Positions 44,652-57,843 of a stretch of 64,000 nucleotides of DNA are shown here, in pieces; within the stretch, counting starts at the first letter, position 1, and each line of letters opens with the position of its first letter. The position numbers were made by a program, and so were the translations under genes. The notes beneath the pieces are model-generated. The model was not told the DNA's origin. It searched no databases and saw only the letters and a program-made list of their open reading frames with translations. Source of the stretch: Cryptomeria japonica (Eukaryota > Streptophyta > Pinopsida > Cupressales > Cupressaceae); assembly GCF_030272615.1 (NCBI RefSeq), contig NC_081412.1, positions 105,468,296 through 105,532,295 of the forward strand, given 5' to 3'.

Positions 44652-45994
44652 ATGATGCAACTTGAGATGGCACTTGAGGATTATGATGCTAAAAGGTTGA
44701 AGAACTTAAATCTTCAAAATGAATTTAATTTTACTAATGAATTCATTCTTGTTCTACAAGAAAGGTTAGCATCAGCTAAATCTAGGAGGAAGGAACTTTT
44801 GCAAAACCAGGATGATGAAAAGAAACATGCACTTAAAGAACAATGTCAAAAGTTGAGTCGAGAAAACATGCTCATGAAGAATGAAATGCAAGACCTGACT
44901 ATGAGGATGTCAAAAGAAATTGAGGACAAAAAGAAGAAGGAAGAAAGCCTTGTTGTATCTCTAAAGAACAAAATTGAAGAATGTGGCAGACTGGCTCATG
45001 AGAATGATATGTTGAAAACTAATTTGATACAATCCCGGAATAATGAACAGGATCTTGAAAGACAAATAATAACTCTAAGAAATGATCTGACTACTGCAAG
45101 TGAGTATAAAGAAAATTTCAGGATTAGTGCTACATAGTTGGATGATATATTGAAAAGACAAAGGCATAATAATGATTCTAGAGGACTTGGATTTGTACAA
45201 GGTGAAAGCTTTGGTACTGCAAATGAAGATCAAACAACCGGTATTTAAAACTCATCAGACCAGAGGAAACCGGTAAGGAAATCTAATGCTTATAAATTCA
45301 GTGGTAGATTATTTGTTTGTAATAAATTTGGGTATATGGCTAAACAAAATAGAAATAGAGCAAATCAAAACTATAACTCAGTTCTCGGTCAATGCACAAA
45401 TTGCAAGAAATATGGTAATAAGTTAGAAGATTGCAGAATGAATGTTGTGTCATGCATGTGGAAAGTTTAGACATTTGGCTAATAAATGCAGATCAAGCAA
45501 TGACATCAGATATGGAAAAGCAATTCAAAAGAACAATGTTACATGTTATGCATGCAACAAAATAAGTCATATTGCTAAGTACTGTAGAAGAAAGACCACA
45601 TCGGTTAGAAATAACAGAGCAAATGAGAAAGGAAAGGAAAAGATAAATGAAATAAAACCTTATCACACCAAGAGATGGGTAAGAAAGTCTAAAGAAACAA
45701 GTGGAGATCAAGGAATGACATCGGATATGGAAAAGCAATTCAAAAGAACAATGTTACATGTTATGCATGCAACAAAATAAGTCATATTGCTAATACTGTA
45801 GAGGAAAGACCACATCGGTTAGCAATAATAGAGCAAATGAGAAAGGAAAGGAAAAGATAAATGAAATAAAACCTGATCACACCAAGAGATGGGTAAGAAA
45901 GTCTAAAGAAACAAGTGGAGATGCAACTACACCAAAAATTACACTAGTAGAACAGAGCATTCCTGTATTGACAGGAAATTCAATCGGTAATTGA
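44652..45994 (+). pseudogene. X2 gag-like protein, broken
   Basis: A coiled-coil part is open from 44652 to the TAG at 45135 (161 codons; KEQCQKLSRENMLMKNEMQ). Basic linker and two complete CCHC knuckles follow at 45442-45780: CHACGKFRHLANKC and CYACNKISHIAKYC. An earlier knuckle has lost its His (CTNCKKYGNKLEDC). A 217-bp tandem duplication (45491-45921) repeats the last knuckle and the basic tail. The end is TGA 45992-45994. The knuckles here are the best preserved of the four copies and show that gag would bind nucleic acid. Confidence 0.72.
45491..45921 (+). repeat. 217-bp tandem duplication inside X2 gag
   Basis: Unit 1 starts GATCAAGCAATGACATC at 45491 and unit 2 starts GATCAAGGAATGACATC at 45708. 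X1 has one unit (about 4085-4305). It carries unit-2 marks (GAATGACATCGG, TAATACT.TAGAGGAAAGACC), so X1 most likely lost unit 1 by recombination between the units. Confidence 0.8.
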
Positions 45995-46249
45995 GGCATA
46001 TACCTTAGGGGTTAGAAAATTCATTGTAAATCTTGTATATTCCCCGGAAGAGATCTGGAAAGAGATTTGGAGAGTTGTACTAATCATTGATGAAGGTTTA
46101 CCCAGCATAAAACTATGAAATCGGCATCTGGTAGGGTACATCGCTAAGCATTTATGACAGTAAAGGATTAGGGTTTACTCGTTGAGAAAAAGGGAAAATG
46201 GAGTAATTTTCACTCACCCAACACTTGAGCAAACCAAAGCGAAGAAAAG

Positions 46250-49200
46250 ATGAATCACAGGAGATTAAGAGCGAGCAAAGGCATTCTTAAAAGACTTCCA
46301 ACAATTATCAAGATATTTCAAACTGACAATCGATTATCTAGGCATTTCTTTGAAATGACATCTAGATCTTCTTTTTCTCTTACTTTCACTGTGAATCCCA
46401 CTATTGTCAAGGTTAAGGATATGCTCAGACTCATTTTTAAGGAAGTTCCTCAGATAGCAAAGAAGGAAGGCTCTACTAGCACATTCTCGAGGGTTCCCAA
46501 TGGTGTAGTTTATGTAGAAGATGTCAGGGCCTATATTCATTGCACCTTGGAGTATTTAGGCACTGAGAAGATCAAGGGCATGTATCAATCTATGATACTA
46601 GGAAAATATAGAATAATCAAGCTGGAATATCAAGTCATTGAAGACCTAGGGTTAACCAGAATCCTGTACATACCTGAATTCAAGGATGAAATGATCATAT
46701 ATGTCCTGAGCAGGTTCCACAATGTGTTCATTTGGCTAGACTAGCCTTACATGATCACCAAGGAAGCAATTCAGGCGGTCACCTAGACACCCAAAGTTGG
46801 ACAGGAACCAGGGAAGAAGATCTCCAATACTAAGGTTTAAAATCTCATCAGCACAACCCATGATGGAAGGTCGATGAGGATCAGTACCATCAAAGATACA
46901 GATGTGAAATTTTCTAGCATGATCATCAGCTAAAAGGTAACTCAATCAAGTCGATTGAACTTTTTTGCCAGTTCTTGTATCCATGTTGCATACCAGATGT
47001 TAAGGAATAATGGAAAGTATGATCTATGTGAATAGTTAAGAAGTGAATTAATGTTAAATCTTGGCAAGATCAAGGGTGTCAAGGAAGGAACATTTAGGTT
47101 TGGCAATCTTATTATCTTCTTAATGTTATATTTCATGAATGAGCTATTGGGTTTGGGAAAGAAACGTTGGGCTCATGAAATACTGGTAGGCATGAAAATT
47201 AAAGATGAAATCACCAAGTCTTGGTAGAAACAAGGCTGAGAAGCTATGAGGCTTCTTTAAATATTTCCAAGAGAACATGAGACAGAGGGAGAGGATCTCC
47301 AAGCACATTGTGGAGAAATACTCCACTGGTATCTGCTTCATGGTAAAATCCGTCAAGACCCTCATGGAAGTAGTGGAACCAAGAATAATTTGGGTTACTA
47401 AACTAGGATATGAAGTTGATGATAGCATCTTGGAACTTCTATGCAAAAATGTTGCTTGATGCTCCATTAGATGACAAAACTGAACATTTGGGCACTATGG
47501 AGGAGAAGTCTCTTGAAGTTAAAATTGGCTTCAACAAGAAAAGAAGAGAAAATAAAATAGACAAGATGTGTGCTTTTGTTCAAAATGTTATCCACGTGAT
47601 AGATACAGAACTAGGTTTTGCATCTGAACCGGTACATCAACCGGCAGCGGTTAGTGCTCCTGAGGCAAAGAGGCCTAAAACTTTTATTTCTCCTATCACT
47701 TTTAATTCTGATATAGAGGATAATCAACCTCTTGCATTCAAAAGGGTACAAAGGAAGAAAACTGACAAGCCTCCGGTAGAGGAGAAGAAGGTGGAGTCAA
47801 GGAGGAAGCTCGTAAGAAAAGAGACAAAGCCTACTGCACCCACACCTCCAACAAAGAAACCTACTCAGAAGAGGAAACCAGTTTCATTCGCCCCCGCAAC
47901 CACCAAGCAAGAAGAAGAAAAAGGATGATGAAGAAAATATGACTTGTGTTGAGTTAATTGATGAGGTAACAAAAGATATTATTTTTAAAAATGTGTCAAA
48001 TTTATATGAGCATCTAGATGAAAATGAGCAAAATGAAAATGAGGAAGCAATTTTGTTACATATAGACATATATAAGAAAGCTTTAGTAGAGATTTTGAAG
48101 GACATTCCTTTATCATTGTATAATAAGTTAGATGCAAGAAGATTAAATGCAGTTAAGAGGGATAGGGAAATTAAGGAAGTTGAACTTTTGAATATGTGTG
48201 GCTCTATAAATAATGATGAAATGAAAATATGTATGGATGTTGCCAATAGAATAATTTTTAGCAGAACACCCCGACAATAAGGCTTAGTAATGGGTAGAGT
48301 AAATGAGATAATAAATGAGACCAAAGATAGTTGGTCTAAATTCTTCCAAAAGAATTCTGATTTCCTTACTTCTCAAGAAGAATTTGGTAAGGAAACAACT
48401 TCCACCATTCCAAAAAAATCTAAAGGTAAAGGAATTTTGGGAAGTTCAGATCAAATTTTGAATGAACTGATAGTAAATAAGAGTGTATAGACTCCATCGA
48501 TAGATAAACCTAAAATTGATGAGAGTGTACAGACTATACCGACAAAGACAACATTTCTACAGTTTGAGCAAGGCAATATTGATAATGTATAGGGTACTCA
48601 TAATATTATGGATAATACTCCACCGGTAGTAACAGATACTGCACCAAGTGGCCAATCCACCGGTGCGAAAGGGGATGAGAAAAGAGATACATTGGGAGAG
48701 GATAAGGAAAAGGAGACTGATAAGACTCCCAATACCATACTAGCAGTTGATTCCCCAACAAAACTTTTGGAAATTGACACTTCTCAGGTTGAGAAGAAAT
48801 CAATCATAGAGATGAGTCCCATAGAGCTTATGATGATGGCTACTCAGAAGCTAATAAAGGAGGGATTTGCAGACAAAGGAATAATATATCAGTCAATAAC
48901 AGTTTTGCACATATTGATTCCTGATTGTATGATTGAAAATGAAGTGAGCCCTTCTAGAAAGTTTAAGGTATTGATAGAGCACATATCTAAAAACTTTCAA
49001 TCATTACAGTAGATTTCCGACTTGCAAGCACTTGAAAGATTTACTTTGGCTAAGAGAGCCTCTTTTGATCAAATTATTGAGACTGAAAAGAGGAAGATTG
49101 AGGAGAAAAATATACTTATTGAAAATTCTTTGAAATAGTGTACTAACATCTACAGGGTCTGTTGTAATATAGAAATTCTTACAGAAAATGTAGATAAGAG

Positions 49201-49537
49201 GATAAAAGAGTTACAAGACAATATTTCTACTATTGCTAGTTCTTTTGATGGACTAACTTCACTTACTACATCTATTGATGGACAAATTTTGACTTTGGAG
49301 AATCAAATTTTTTCTCTTGAAAAGGAAAGATATAAGATTATTCAAGGAGCAAGAAGTCTCAGAGGTTTGGTGAGTCCAAGATTGGATTCACTTGGTGTAC
49401 ATAAGAGGGAATGCTTGGACATGCTTGCAAAGCCCACACTAGCAGAATTTGCTGAGAAAGAAACAATTGCACATCTACTAAGTGGACTTGTATCCATATT
49501 TGAAACATTCAAAACTAGTTGGGATATCTATATATAG
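46250..49537 (+). pseudogene. X2 second large reading frame, fullest copy, broken (about 1,095 codons)
   Basis: In order: MNHRRLRASKGILKRLPTIIK; TFTVNPTIVKVKDMLRLIF; GVVYVEDVRAYIHC; DEMIIYVLSRFHNVFIWLD (46250-46744, 164 open codons); NLGKIKGVKEGTFRFGNLI; HIVEKYSTGICFMVKSVKTLME; a basic region with KKPTQKRKPV (47410-47928); ELIDEVTKDIIFKNVSNLYEHLDE (47939-48280); an acidic Thr-rich part with VEKKSIIEMSPIELMMMA (48608-49012); and a coiled tail ending FETFKTSWDIYI (49289-49537). I recognise no family. A folded N-terminal half, a Lys-rich nuclear-signal-like middle and a coiled C-terminus are inference from composition. Stops are mostly TAG at likely CAG codons. Confidence 0.62.
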
Positions 49538-49819
49538 TTACTTGAGAAATCTTATCTAGAAATCTTGAAATTGGTCAAGCTTCGGTAAAGTAATATGTAA
49601 TTATTCATTCTTTTGCACAGATTCTTAACAATTGTTTCACCGGTCTTTGGCATTGATGCCAAAGGGGGAGGATATGTATGTGAAAAATATGTATATAATC
49701 CTACGGGGCCATATTAGACAGAGAGTATATTGCAAACATAGTCAATCAACTCAGGGGGAGCATATTTCAGTGGAACCAATAGGGAATCCATTTTTCACAT
49801 GAGTGTTGCCATCAATGCC

Positions 49820-49831
49820 AAAGGGGGAGAT
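49820..49831 (+). other. Polypurine tract of X2
   Basis: AAAGGGGGAGAT directly before the LTR start TGTTGG at 49832. Confidence 0.75.
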
Positions 49832-50643
49832 TGTTGGTAACTGACACTCATTGGATTGATATGTTCTCATTGATGGCAACAAGTTTTTGTTGGAGGCATA
49901 TACCGGTAGACACCAACATTAGAGGCATATACCGACAGTCAACAACATTGGAGTATTCAAGGTCACAACTGAAACCGACACTGGCATCTAGCACTTCTGT
50001 GTAGCTGACAACAGTCTAGGATCTGAAAAGTTTCATTCAATTATTTTGTAATTATTGTATATATGGAATAGAGAAGAGTGTGTAGGATAAGGAAGAAGAA
50101 CTGTATGATGCAAAGGACATATAAGTAGAACATTTGTATGCAAAAGTAATATCAAGAAATGATCGGTAGATGGTTTTTAAAGCATTCTTGGAGAAAAGGA
50201 GATACCAGTAAAAGGGTTTAAGAACCAGTACAAAATAGAGCTTTCACCAAAACTCTTTTTGGCATAGCAGATGCATTTTGTGAGTTCACCATTATTATTT
50301 TATCTCAACAAAATTCTATAGTCAATGAGACTCTTTTGTGTTGAGAAGTGTGCTCTAGGTAGTGTACCTTCTTGCATGTGAAGGCCCCCCATACTATGCA
50401 ATAGCTTTCATATGGCCAGTGAATTGATATTGTGGGTCACAAATCCCACCATGGTTTCCACGTATAAATTTTGTGTGTTGTGGTGTTCATTCATCTGGTT
50501 GGTTTATTTACTTCATGTTATATGTTTCTTCATTTATCAGTTTATATGTGTATGTTGTAATAAGGTAAAATCTTATATTACTGGTAGAACACTGATTAAC
50601 CCTCCCCTCCTCTCAATGTTCTTGGATTCATTGTATTCCAACA
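49832..50643 (+). repeat. X2 3' LTR
   Basis: 812 bp, TGTTGG...CCAACA, the duplicate of 7169-7997 with a 17-bp loss near 50454. It is followed at once by array C, as in copy 1. Confidence 0.8.
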
Positions 50644-51449
50644 CTACTAAGGGGTATTATGTCATAATAGGTCCTAGTAAGAGGTGTAATATCGTAATAG
50701 GTCCTATTAAGGGGTCTTATGACATAATAAGACCTATTATGACATAATATATCGTATTATGTCATATTGGGACCTATTATGTCATAATGGGACCTATTAT
50801 GACATAATAGGTAGTATTATGACATTATAGGTCATATTATGTCACAACAGGTCCTATTATGACATAATATCCCTTAACAAGTCCTAGTAAGGGGTATAAA
50901 GTCATAATAGGTCCTTTTAAGGGGTTTTATGACATAATATGACCTATGCTGTCATAATAGGACCTATTACATCATCATAGATCCGATTATGTCATTATTG
51001 GTCCTATAACATGTCCTACTAAGGGATATAATGTCTTAATACATCCTCTTAAGGGGTCTTATGACATAATAGGACCTATTATGACCTGACAAGTCCTTTT
51101 AAGGGGTCTTATGACATTATAGGACCTATTATGACATAATAGGTCCTATTATGTGATAATCGATCATATTATGTCATAATAGGTCCTACTGAGGGGTCTT
51201 AAGTCATAATAGGTCCTAGTAAGAGGTATAATGTCATAATAGGTCCTTTTGAGGGGTCTTATGACACAATAGGACCTATTATGACTTATTAGGTCTTATT
51301 TGTCATAATAGGACCTATTATGACACAATGGAACCTATTATGTCTTAATAGGACCTATTATGACACATTAGGACCTATCATGTCACAATGGGACCTATTA
51401 AGACATAATAGGTTGTATTATGAAATTATAGGTCGTATAAAGTCAAAAT
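50644..51449. repeat. Array C, second full copy
   Basis: Follows 7998-8822 unit by unit with scattered substitutions and short losses (one near 50735). The conserved unit order shows descent from one array and no large turnover since the duplication. Confidence 0.85.
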
Positions 51450-52631
51450 TTATAAGATCTTCTAAAATCTAGAATTTTTATTATAACTCCTAGAGATGTG
51501 AAACCACTCTCAAACATCGTGCCAATATATACATGAAATATAATTTAAAGTATAAGAGAGGAAAAAGACAAAGGGAAATGTGACTTAAACTTAAATGTTA
51601 TATTTCATGTATATCTAGTTTATTTTATTAAAAAAAACCTATATATAGTTTGTTTTTAAAAAAAAATTAAAAAAAGGGAAACGAGATTCCGTTTGCTAAA
51701 TGTGTTTTTAATTATTTTAAAAAATGAAATGGGATCCCGTTTCTAAAAATGTCAAACTTTGGTTCGGTTGTAGCTTCAGTTTTGGCTTGGGAAATGGCTT
51801 GGAGAGCCAACCCTTTGGCTTGGACTTGGTTTGACCTGAAACTTGAAGGCCAAATCAATCTTCATATAAAATAATGACTTCAAAAATATATCTGAACACC
51901 AAATTTTTAGAAATTTAAAAAAAAAAAATGAAAACCCATTATAGTAGAGACTGTCTAGATTCAAAATATACAATGTTTTTAGAAAATGAATCAATATTTT
52001 TATTTTTAAAATAATTACTAATGAGAGAGGTCCATAAACTTGAAATAACATGGTATTTTAGTTTTTTAGTAACTTTTTTGTCTCTAAGTTTTTTGAAAAA
52101 AATTATATGGCATCAAGATAGAGACAATTCTATACAGTTTAAGAAACAAACCAAAAAATGTTAAGTTTTGGTCAAATTATGCTTGTCATACACAAGAAGT
52201 TTTCAAAACAATGATTATGCCCAATAAAAAATTAACCAAAAAAAATATGCAAAAAAAAATTACAAAAAAATATTCTCATCAAAGGTGAGTGAGTTACAGA
52301 TCTTTTACCAAAAGGATTTATAAAAATAATTTCATTTATTTCAAATTATGCTTGTCGTACACGGGCATGGTATGGTCCTGAAAAGTGACTTTTAAACTAT
52401 AGGTTTTAGTAATGCCTATTCAAACTTAATTTTTAAGATCTGGGTATTAAAATAAATTACATATTTGGAAAGTAGACTTCGAGCACTACATTTTATATTA
52501 CCTAATTTTTCCAAGATTCATTCTTTAAGTACCTCAAATATTTAGGTCAAACAGGATGAAATTGAAAAAACTGGGAAAAAACATTCACTTTTTGGCCAAA
52601 AAGTGGACACAACTTCTTGTAGGTACCCTTT
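51450..52631. other. AT-rich spacer D, second copy
   Basis: The duplicate of 8823-10003. The 18-bp palindrome there is one base changed here (GAAATGGGATCCCGTTTC). Homopolymer tracts differ in length, which breaks the open frame seen in copy 1. No gene or element end is recognised. Confidence 0.5.
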
Positions 52632-55475
52632 TGTGCATTGTGTCAAAGAATTTTCTATTAGAATTAGCTTCTCCACAATCTTTTTCTTCTCTATCTCAAT
52701 TATTTGATCAAGAGCGACTCTCTTAGCCTGAGTGAATCTTTCAAGTTCTTGTTGGCTAGAGATTTGATGTAAGGATTGAAAGTCCTTTGATATGTGCTCA
52801 GTGATTTCCTTAAGCTTGCTGGAAGGGCTCGCTTCATTTTCAATCTTATATTCTAGAACCAATCTGTGTAAAATAGTGACTGACTGATCTATAATCCTCC
52901 TCTTTGTGGATCCCTCCGTCAGTTTTTGAGCAGCCATCATCATCAGTTCAATGGGACTCATCTCTATGATGGTTTTCTTTTCTACTTGAGAAGTGTCAAT
53001 TGACAATAATGATGGGCCAACAACTGGTACCATACTAGATTCCCCTATTTTCTTTGATGATTTAACCTTTATTACCTCCTCACTTGCACCGGTCGCTTCG
53101 CCACTTGGTGCAGTCTGTGTAACTGCCGGTTCCTCTATAGGAACAGTATCCTCAACCTGTACATTAGTATCTAGAGGAAAATTGTCCTCAATGTTAGTAT
53201 CATGTACAATGTTATCTTGTTTACTCACACTATTAACTGGTGTCTCAGTTTTTGTTTGTACATCTGTATTTACCGGTGGCTCAATTTCCACTATCTTGAT
53301 TTTTTCAGAACTAAGGGTGAAGTACCCATAATCCCCTTTCCTTTCCCTTCAACTGGGGTATCTACAGTATCGGTCTTGGTCTCTAGTGAAGTAAAGAATC
53401 CTCTGTGTTCTCCCAAAAATTTAATCCATTCTTTCTATGTTTCCTTTATTATTTCATTCATTCTCTCTAGCATAAGGCTAGTTATCCTATGTTTGCTATT
53501 GAATATCCTTTTGTTTACCACCTCAATTGTCTTTTCCATTTCATATGGAGCTATAGTAACATAGATAGCTAGTAGTTCTTGCATTTAATGTGTTTATCTT
53601 CTTTCATAGCAGATAATCTTTTAGCATCTAACATGCTATATAACTCAAGCAGTATTTGATTTTCTCTCTCTATTAAGGCTTTCTTATAAATATTTAAGTA
53701 TAACATGACTGCTTCTTCTACCTCTCTCTATTCATCAACCTCTAATTTTTCATAGTAAAATTTAACATTCTTCTGCATGCCATCTTTACTTATTTCATCG
53801 ACAATTTTTGCACAAGTTTTGGGTGGTATGATAGTTACATTACCAGTTTCAAGTGCTAAATCAATGTCACTCTTCTTCTTCCTCTTTGCAGTACCAGATG
53901 CAGCTATAGGTGTAGCTTTAGGTGCTTGCTTCCATGCCAGTAACTTGATTGTGACCTTCCTAACCAGTTGCTTTTTTTCTTCCACCTTTGTTTCTTTCAG
54001 TTTCCTCCTAATAACCCTCTTGAATGCTAACAATGTGTCATCCTCTGATTCAAAATCTACAGCAACAGGTTCAATATGAACTACCAGATCATTCCTCTAT
54101 CTACTTTTCTTCGGGACAGCATCAATTAGTGCCTTTATGTCCTTTGAGACCTTCTATACAAATTTACTTGCCTTTCCTTCTTGTTTTTCCCTTTTCTTCT
54201 GGTTGAACTCTGTTTCAACCTATAGAGTCTTCTGTTGTGCAATTGCACAAGGCTTCTCTTCCTCATCAATTTCTGCATCAATCAATATTTTTGCATAGGC
54301 ATCTACCTCATAGCCCATTTCTTCAATCCAAATCTTCTAGGGCTTGACTACTTCCATGAGAGTCTCATCCTTCTTTACAATGAAACATATGTTAGTAGAG
54401 TATTTCTCTACTATATGCTTAGGTACCCATACCCTAGACCTCATAGATTTTTGAAATGCCTTAAAATAACCCCATTTCTTATCATGTCTTTGGCTTCCTA
54501 ATGCAGCAATTGACTGTTTCAACTACCTTCCTACCGGAATGTCAAAAGCCCATTGTTTCCTACTAGAACCGAGTGTATCATTTAGAAAATATAACATGAA
54601 GCAGACTAACAAATTCCCATACAGAAAGGTTCCCTTCTTCTCACCTTTAATCTTTCCTAAGTTTATTAATAGCTCATCAAGCATCCAACCGCATAGATAT
54701 AACTTTACATTATCTCTCATCATCTTGTATGCAGCCAAAAACATGAACTAGAAATATAATTCAGTTGGTTTGACTGAGTTGCCTTGTATCCTATAGCCAT
54801 ACTACCAAATTTGATGTCAGTATCAGTGATAGTGCTCACTTTCATGGATCTCTTGTTAGATGTAGAACTGATGATCTTCCTCATGAAGTCATTTGACACT
54901 TTCTTTTTTGGATGTTTCCCTACTGATGACAAACCAGTAATTGCCCAGATGGATTCCTTAGTAATTTTGTAAGGCTTGTCTAGCCATATGAATTCCCCAT
55001 GTATTGTGCTCAATACATATCTAATTATTTCATCCTCAAACTTTAGAATATCCAAAATGTTTGTAAACCCTAGATCTTTAATATGTTGATATGTCGGTTT
55101 AATCTTTCTATATTCTTCATTAGTTTATTCATATACATTCCCTTGATTTATAAAGTTCTTAAGTCCTCTATATGACAGTGAATGTATACCCTAACATCCT
55201 CTACATACACAACTCCCTCCAGAATGTGAGAAAATGCTCCAGCCAAATATTTTAGGGTAGCCACATGTGGATACCGCTTGAAAATTGGCCTGGGGTGGTC
55301 CTTGACCTCCACTACAGTTGGGTTTGCAACAAAAATAGGAATAGAAGATGATCTCGCTTCCATATTTCAAGATAAATATCTCTTGATTGCTCTTGGTGAA
55401 AGCCTTCAACAAATTCTTCTAGATGCTAATGAAATCACTCAAGAAGAAATCCAATTGCCTTTGAATAGCCTCTAA
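52632..55475 (-). pseudogene. E2 second large reading frame, broken and 3'-truncated
   Basis: Landmarks in order: IPIFVANPTVVEVKDHPRPIF and GVVYVEDVRVYIHC (55363-55148); DEIIRYVLSTIHGEFIWLD (55055-54720); CGWMLDELLINLGKIKGEKK (54744-54523); WVPKHIVEKYSTNICFIVK (54522-54337); KRKKKSDIDLALETGN (54033-53728); and an acidic, Thr-rich stretch joined to SQVEKKTIIEMSPIELMMMA with a coiled tail (53291-52542, 249 codons open). The last 30 or so of these codons are D sequence, so the X/D junction makes a small fusion. Function unknown, as in the other copies. Confidence 0.58.
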
Positions 55476-55725
55476 TCACACTTAGTTGCTCTAAATCGCT
55501 CTGAATGTAGGGTGATTAACAATGAGTGTATTCGACCTTTTATCCATCAAGAAAAACCCTAATCATCCATTGACATAAATGACTATTGATGAAAGATACT
55601 AGATCTCACTCAAAAGATATCCATGCTAGATAATCCTCTCCAATATATGGAACATCTTTCGGAATCTCTTCCCGGGGCATATGCATCATCTTCATGAAAT
55701 ATTGCCTACCCCTAAGGCATCTGCC

Positions 55726-56814
55726 TTAGTTACCGGATGAGCTCAGTGTTAGTGCAGGAGCAACCTCTTCTGCCGGATAGGTAATCAGGACATTCCCATC
55801 TGATGATTGTTCTGCAGTCTTCCTAACCCATCTATTAGTGTGATCTTGCCTGATTTCAATAACCTTCTCTTTCCCTTTTTCATTAGCTCCTCCATTACTA
55901 ACCGGTGGATTTCTTCTTCTACAACACTTATCAATATGTCCAACTTTATTACATGCATAAAATGTAACATTATTCTTTTGAATTGCTTTGCTAAGACCAG
56001 TGAAATTATTTGACCTGCACTGATTAGCCATATGTCCTAATTTTCCACAAGCATAGTATTTTATATTCATTTTGCAATCTTTTGTCTTATGACCAAACTT
56101 ATTGCATTTAGAACATTTATCAGGAGCAGAATCATGGTTCTAATTTTCTCTGTTTCTACATTGCCTAGCCATGTGACCAAATCTATTGCAAACAAAAATC
56201 TACCATTGAATTTATAGGAATTGAATTTTCTTACCAGTGTCTTATGGTTTTGATCATCATTAGTAGTACCGAAACTGTGTTCTTGCTCAAATCCAAGTCC
56301 ACTAGAATCTCCAATTTGTCTCTGTCTCTGCTGATCTTGAATTTTTATTTGTACTCACTAGCAACAGTTAAATCTTCTCTTAGTATTATCATTTGTCTCT
56401 CAAGCTCTTTCTTATTGCTTTGGGATTGTACCAAATCAGTTCTCAACATATCATTTTCATGAACCAACCTACCACATTCTTCAAATTTGTTCTTCAGGGA
56501 TACAACAAGATTTTCTTCCTTTTTCTTTTTGTCCTCAATCTCCTTAGACATCCTCATAGTCATAGTTTTCATTTAATTCTTCATAACCATGTTCTCCTAA
56601 CTCAATTTCTGGCATTGTTCCTTAAGTGCATTTTACTCTTCATCATCCTTATTTTGCAAAAGTTCCTTCCTCCTAGCATGAATAGATGATAGTCTCTCTT
56701 GTAGGACAAGAATGAATTCCTTAGCAGAATTTAATTCATCTTGTAGCTTTAAGTTCTTCAACTTTTCAAGATCATATCCTGAAGTGCCATCTCAAGTTGC
56801 TTCTCCAAAGCCAT
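55726..56814 (-). pseudogene. E2 gag-like protein, broken
   Basis: Starts at ATG 56814 (MALEKQLEMALQD). A one-base loss soon shifts the frame relative to E1. The coiled coil continues in pieces (56572-56345), and the knuckle part with the basic tail is open at 56070-55726 (114 codons: YYACGKLGHMANQC, FYACNKVGHIDKCC, each lacking the first Cys). It ends SSSGN and TAA at 55726. Confidence 0.68.
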
Positions 56815-56874
56815 ATTCAATTATTCTAGTTTGAGGATCTTCCTCAAGTTGTTAAAATTCCTACGAGGCACAAG

Positions 56875-56886
56875 GCTCTAATACCA
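56875..56886 (-). other. Primer binding site of E2
   Basis: TGGTATTAGAGC on the minus strand, one C-to-T change from the initiator-Met site kept in E1. Confidence 0.8.
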
Positions 56887-56888
56887 AT

Positions 56889-57795
56889 TGTTGGAAACCA
56901 ATAACACTGAAAGGGGGGTGAATCAATGTTATACCAGAATAGTAGATCTTAGCCTTAACAAAACATTCATACACCAACCAGTATACCGGTATAAACAAAA
57001 TTGAAAGAAGTAAAGAAACCACTAAGCCAAACACATAAATGAGAATCATAACACACAAATTTATACGTGGAAAACCTCATAGAGGAAAAACCACAGTGGG
57101 ATTTGTGACCCACAATATCAATCCACTAGCCATATGAAGAGATATTATAATATATGATGGGCCTACACTTGCAGGAAGGCTTACAACCTAGAGCACACCG
57201 CTCAATCACAATAGGAGCCTCACTGAATACATATAATTCCAGACAACAATCCGGAGAAGTGTGAACTGCTAAGATAGCATCTTCTATGCCAAAATACAGT
57301 TATGGTTTAAGCTTTGTCTATTCTGGTTTGAAACCCTAAACCCCTTTACCAGAATAACCCTTACAATAAATTCCTCACATACATAATCTCTCAGAGTAAT
57401 TTTGCATCATATTACATTTTTATATCCATTCTAAGTCACACACAAAATGATATATCAAACTGACCTATATACCCTATACAACTTATATGCCTTTTGTCAT
57501 CTTACAAAGATATATACAATATGCGATTACATGTCGGCCAGATAACATAAATGTATAAACATTAAAAAAAATTGTCGATGCCGGATCCAAGATATGTTGG
57601 TCTCCAATACCGATAGCCTTTACCATACCATGTTAGCCTGCATTGCTGGTGACAAAAGAAATATTTTATCCTATTGGTGTCGGTGTAGAATCTGTGAAGT
57701 TCCTACCAGTACACCATATGAAGCCAGAACACAAAATCATGTTGCCATCAATGACAACATAGTGAAACCAACCAAAAGAGTTTCAATTTCTAACA
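56889..57795 (-). repeat. E2 5' LTR, complete X LTR of the second subfamily
   Basis: 907 bp. In element sense it starts TGTTAG (57795) and ends CCAACA (56889). It shares with the X1/X2 LTRs the block around CACAAATTTATACGTGGAAAACC and the start region with GTTGTCATTGATGGCAAC. It carries GGGTATATAGG near 57510, matching the TATA context of 3152. Confidence 0.8.
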
Positions 57796-57843
57796 ATAAT
57801 GACCATCAGCATCTAAGAAGCATGGGTAAATAAATGATACAAC

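Larger units (their letters stand above)
44536..50643 (+). mobile_element. X-family two-gene LTR element, copy X2
   Basis: The duplicate of 3129-7997 and the more complete one: it keeps the 1.04 kb lost in X1. Order: LTR remnant with TATA, LTR/gag fusion at 44651, gag, second gene, purine tracts, 3' LTR. No pol motif occurs anywhere in its 6.1 kb, which supports a non-autonomous life style for X. Confidence 0.78.
52632..57795 (-). mobile_element. X-family element, inverted copy E2
   Basis: The duplicate of 10004-14329 with a full 5' LTR (56889-57795), primer site, gag and second gene. It is truncated at the same D junction. The five bases outside the LTR are ATAAT. No matching 3' end exists to test a target-site duplication. 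Confidence 0.78.
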
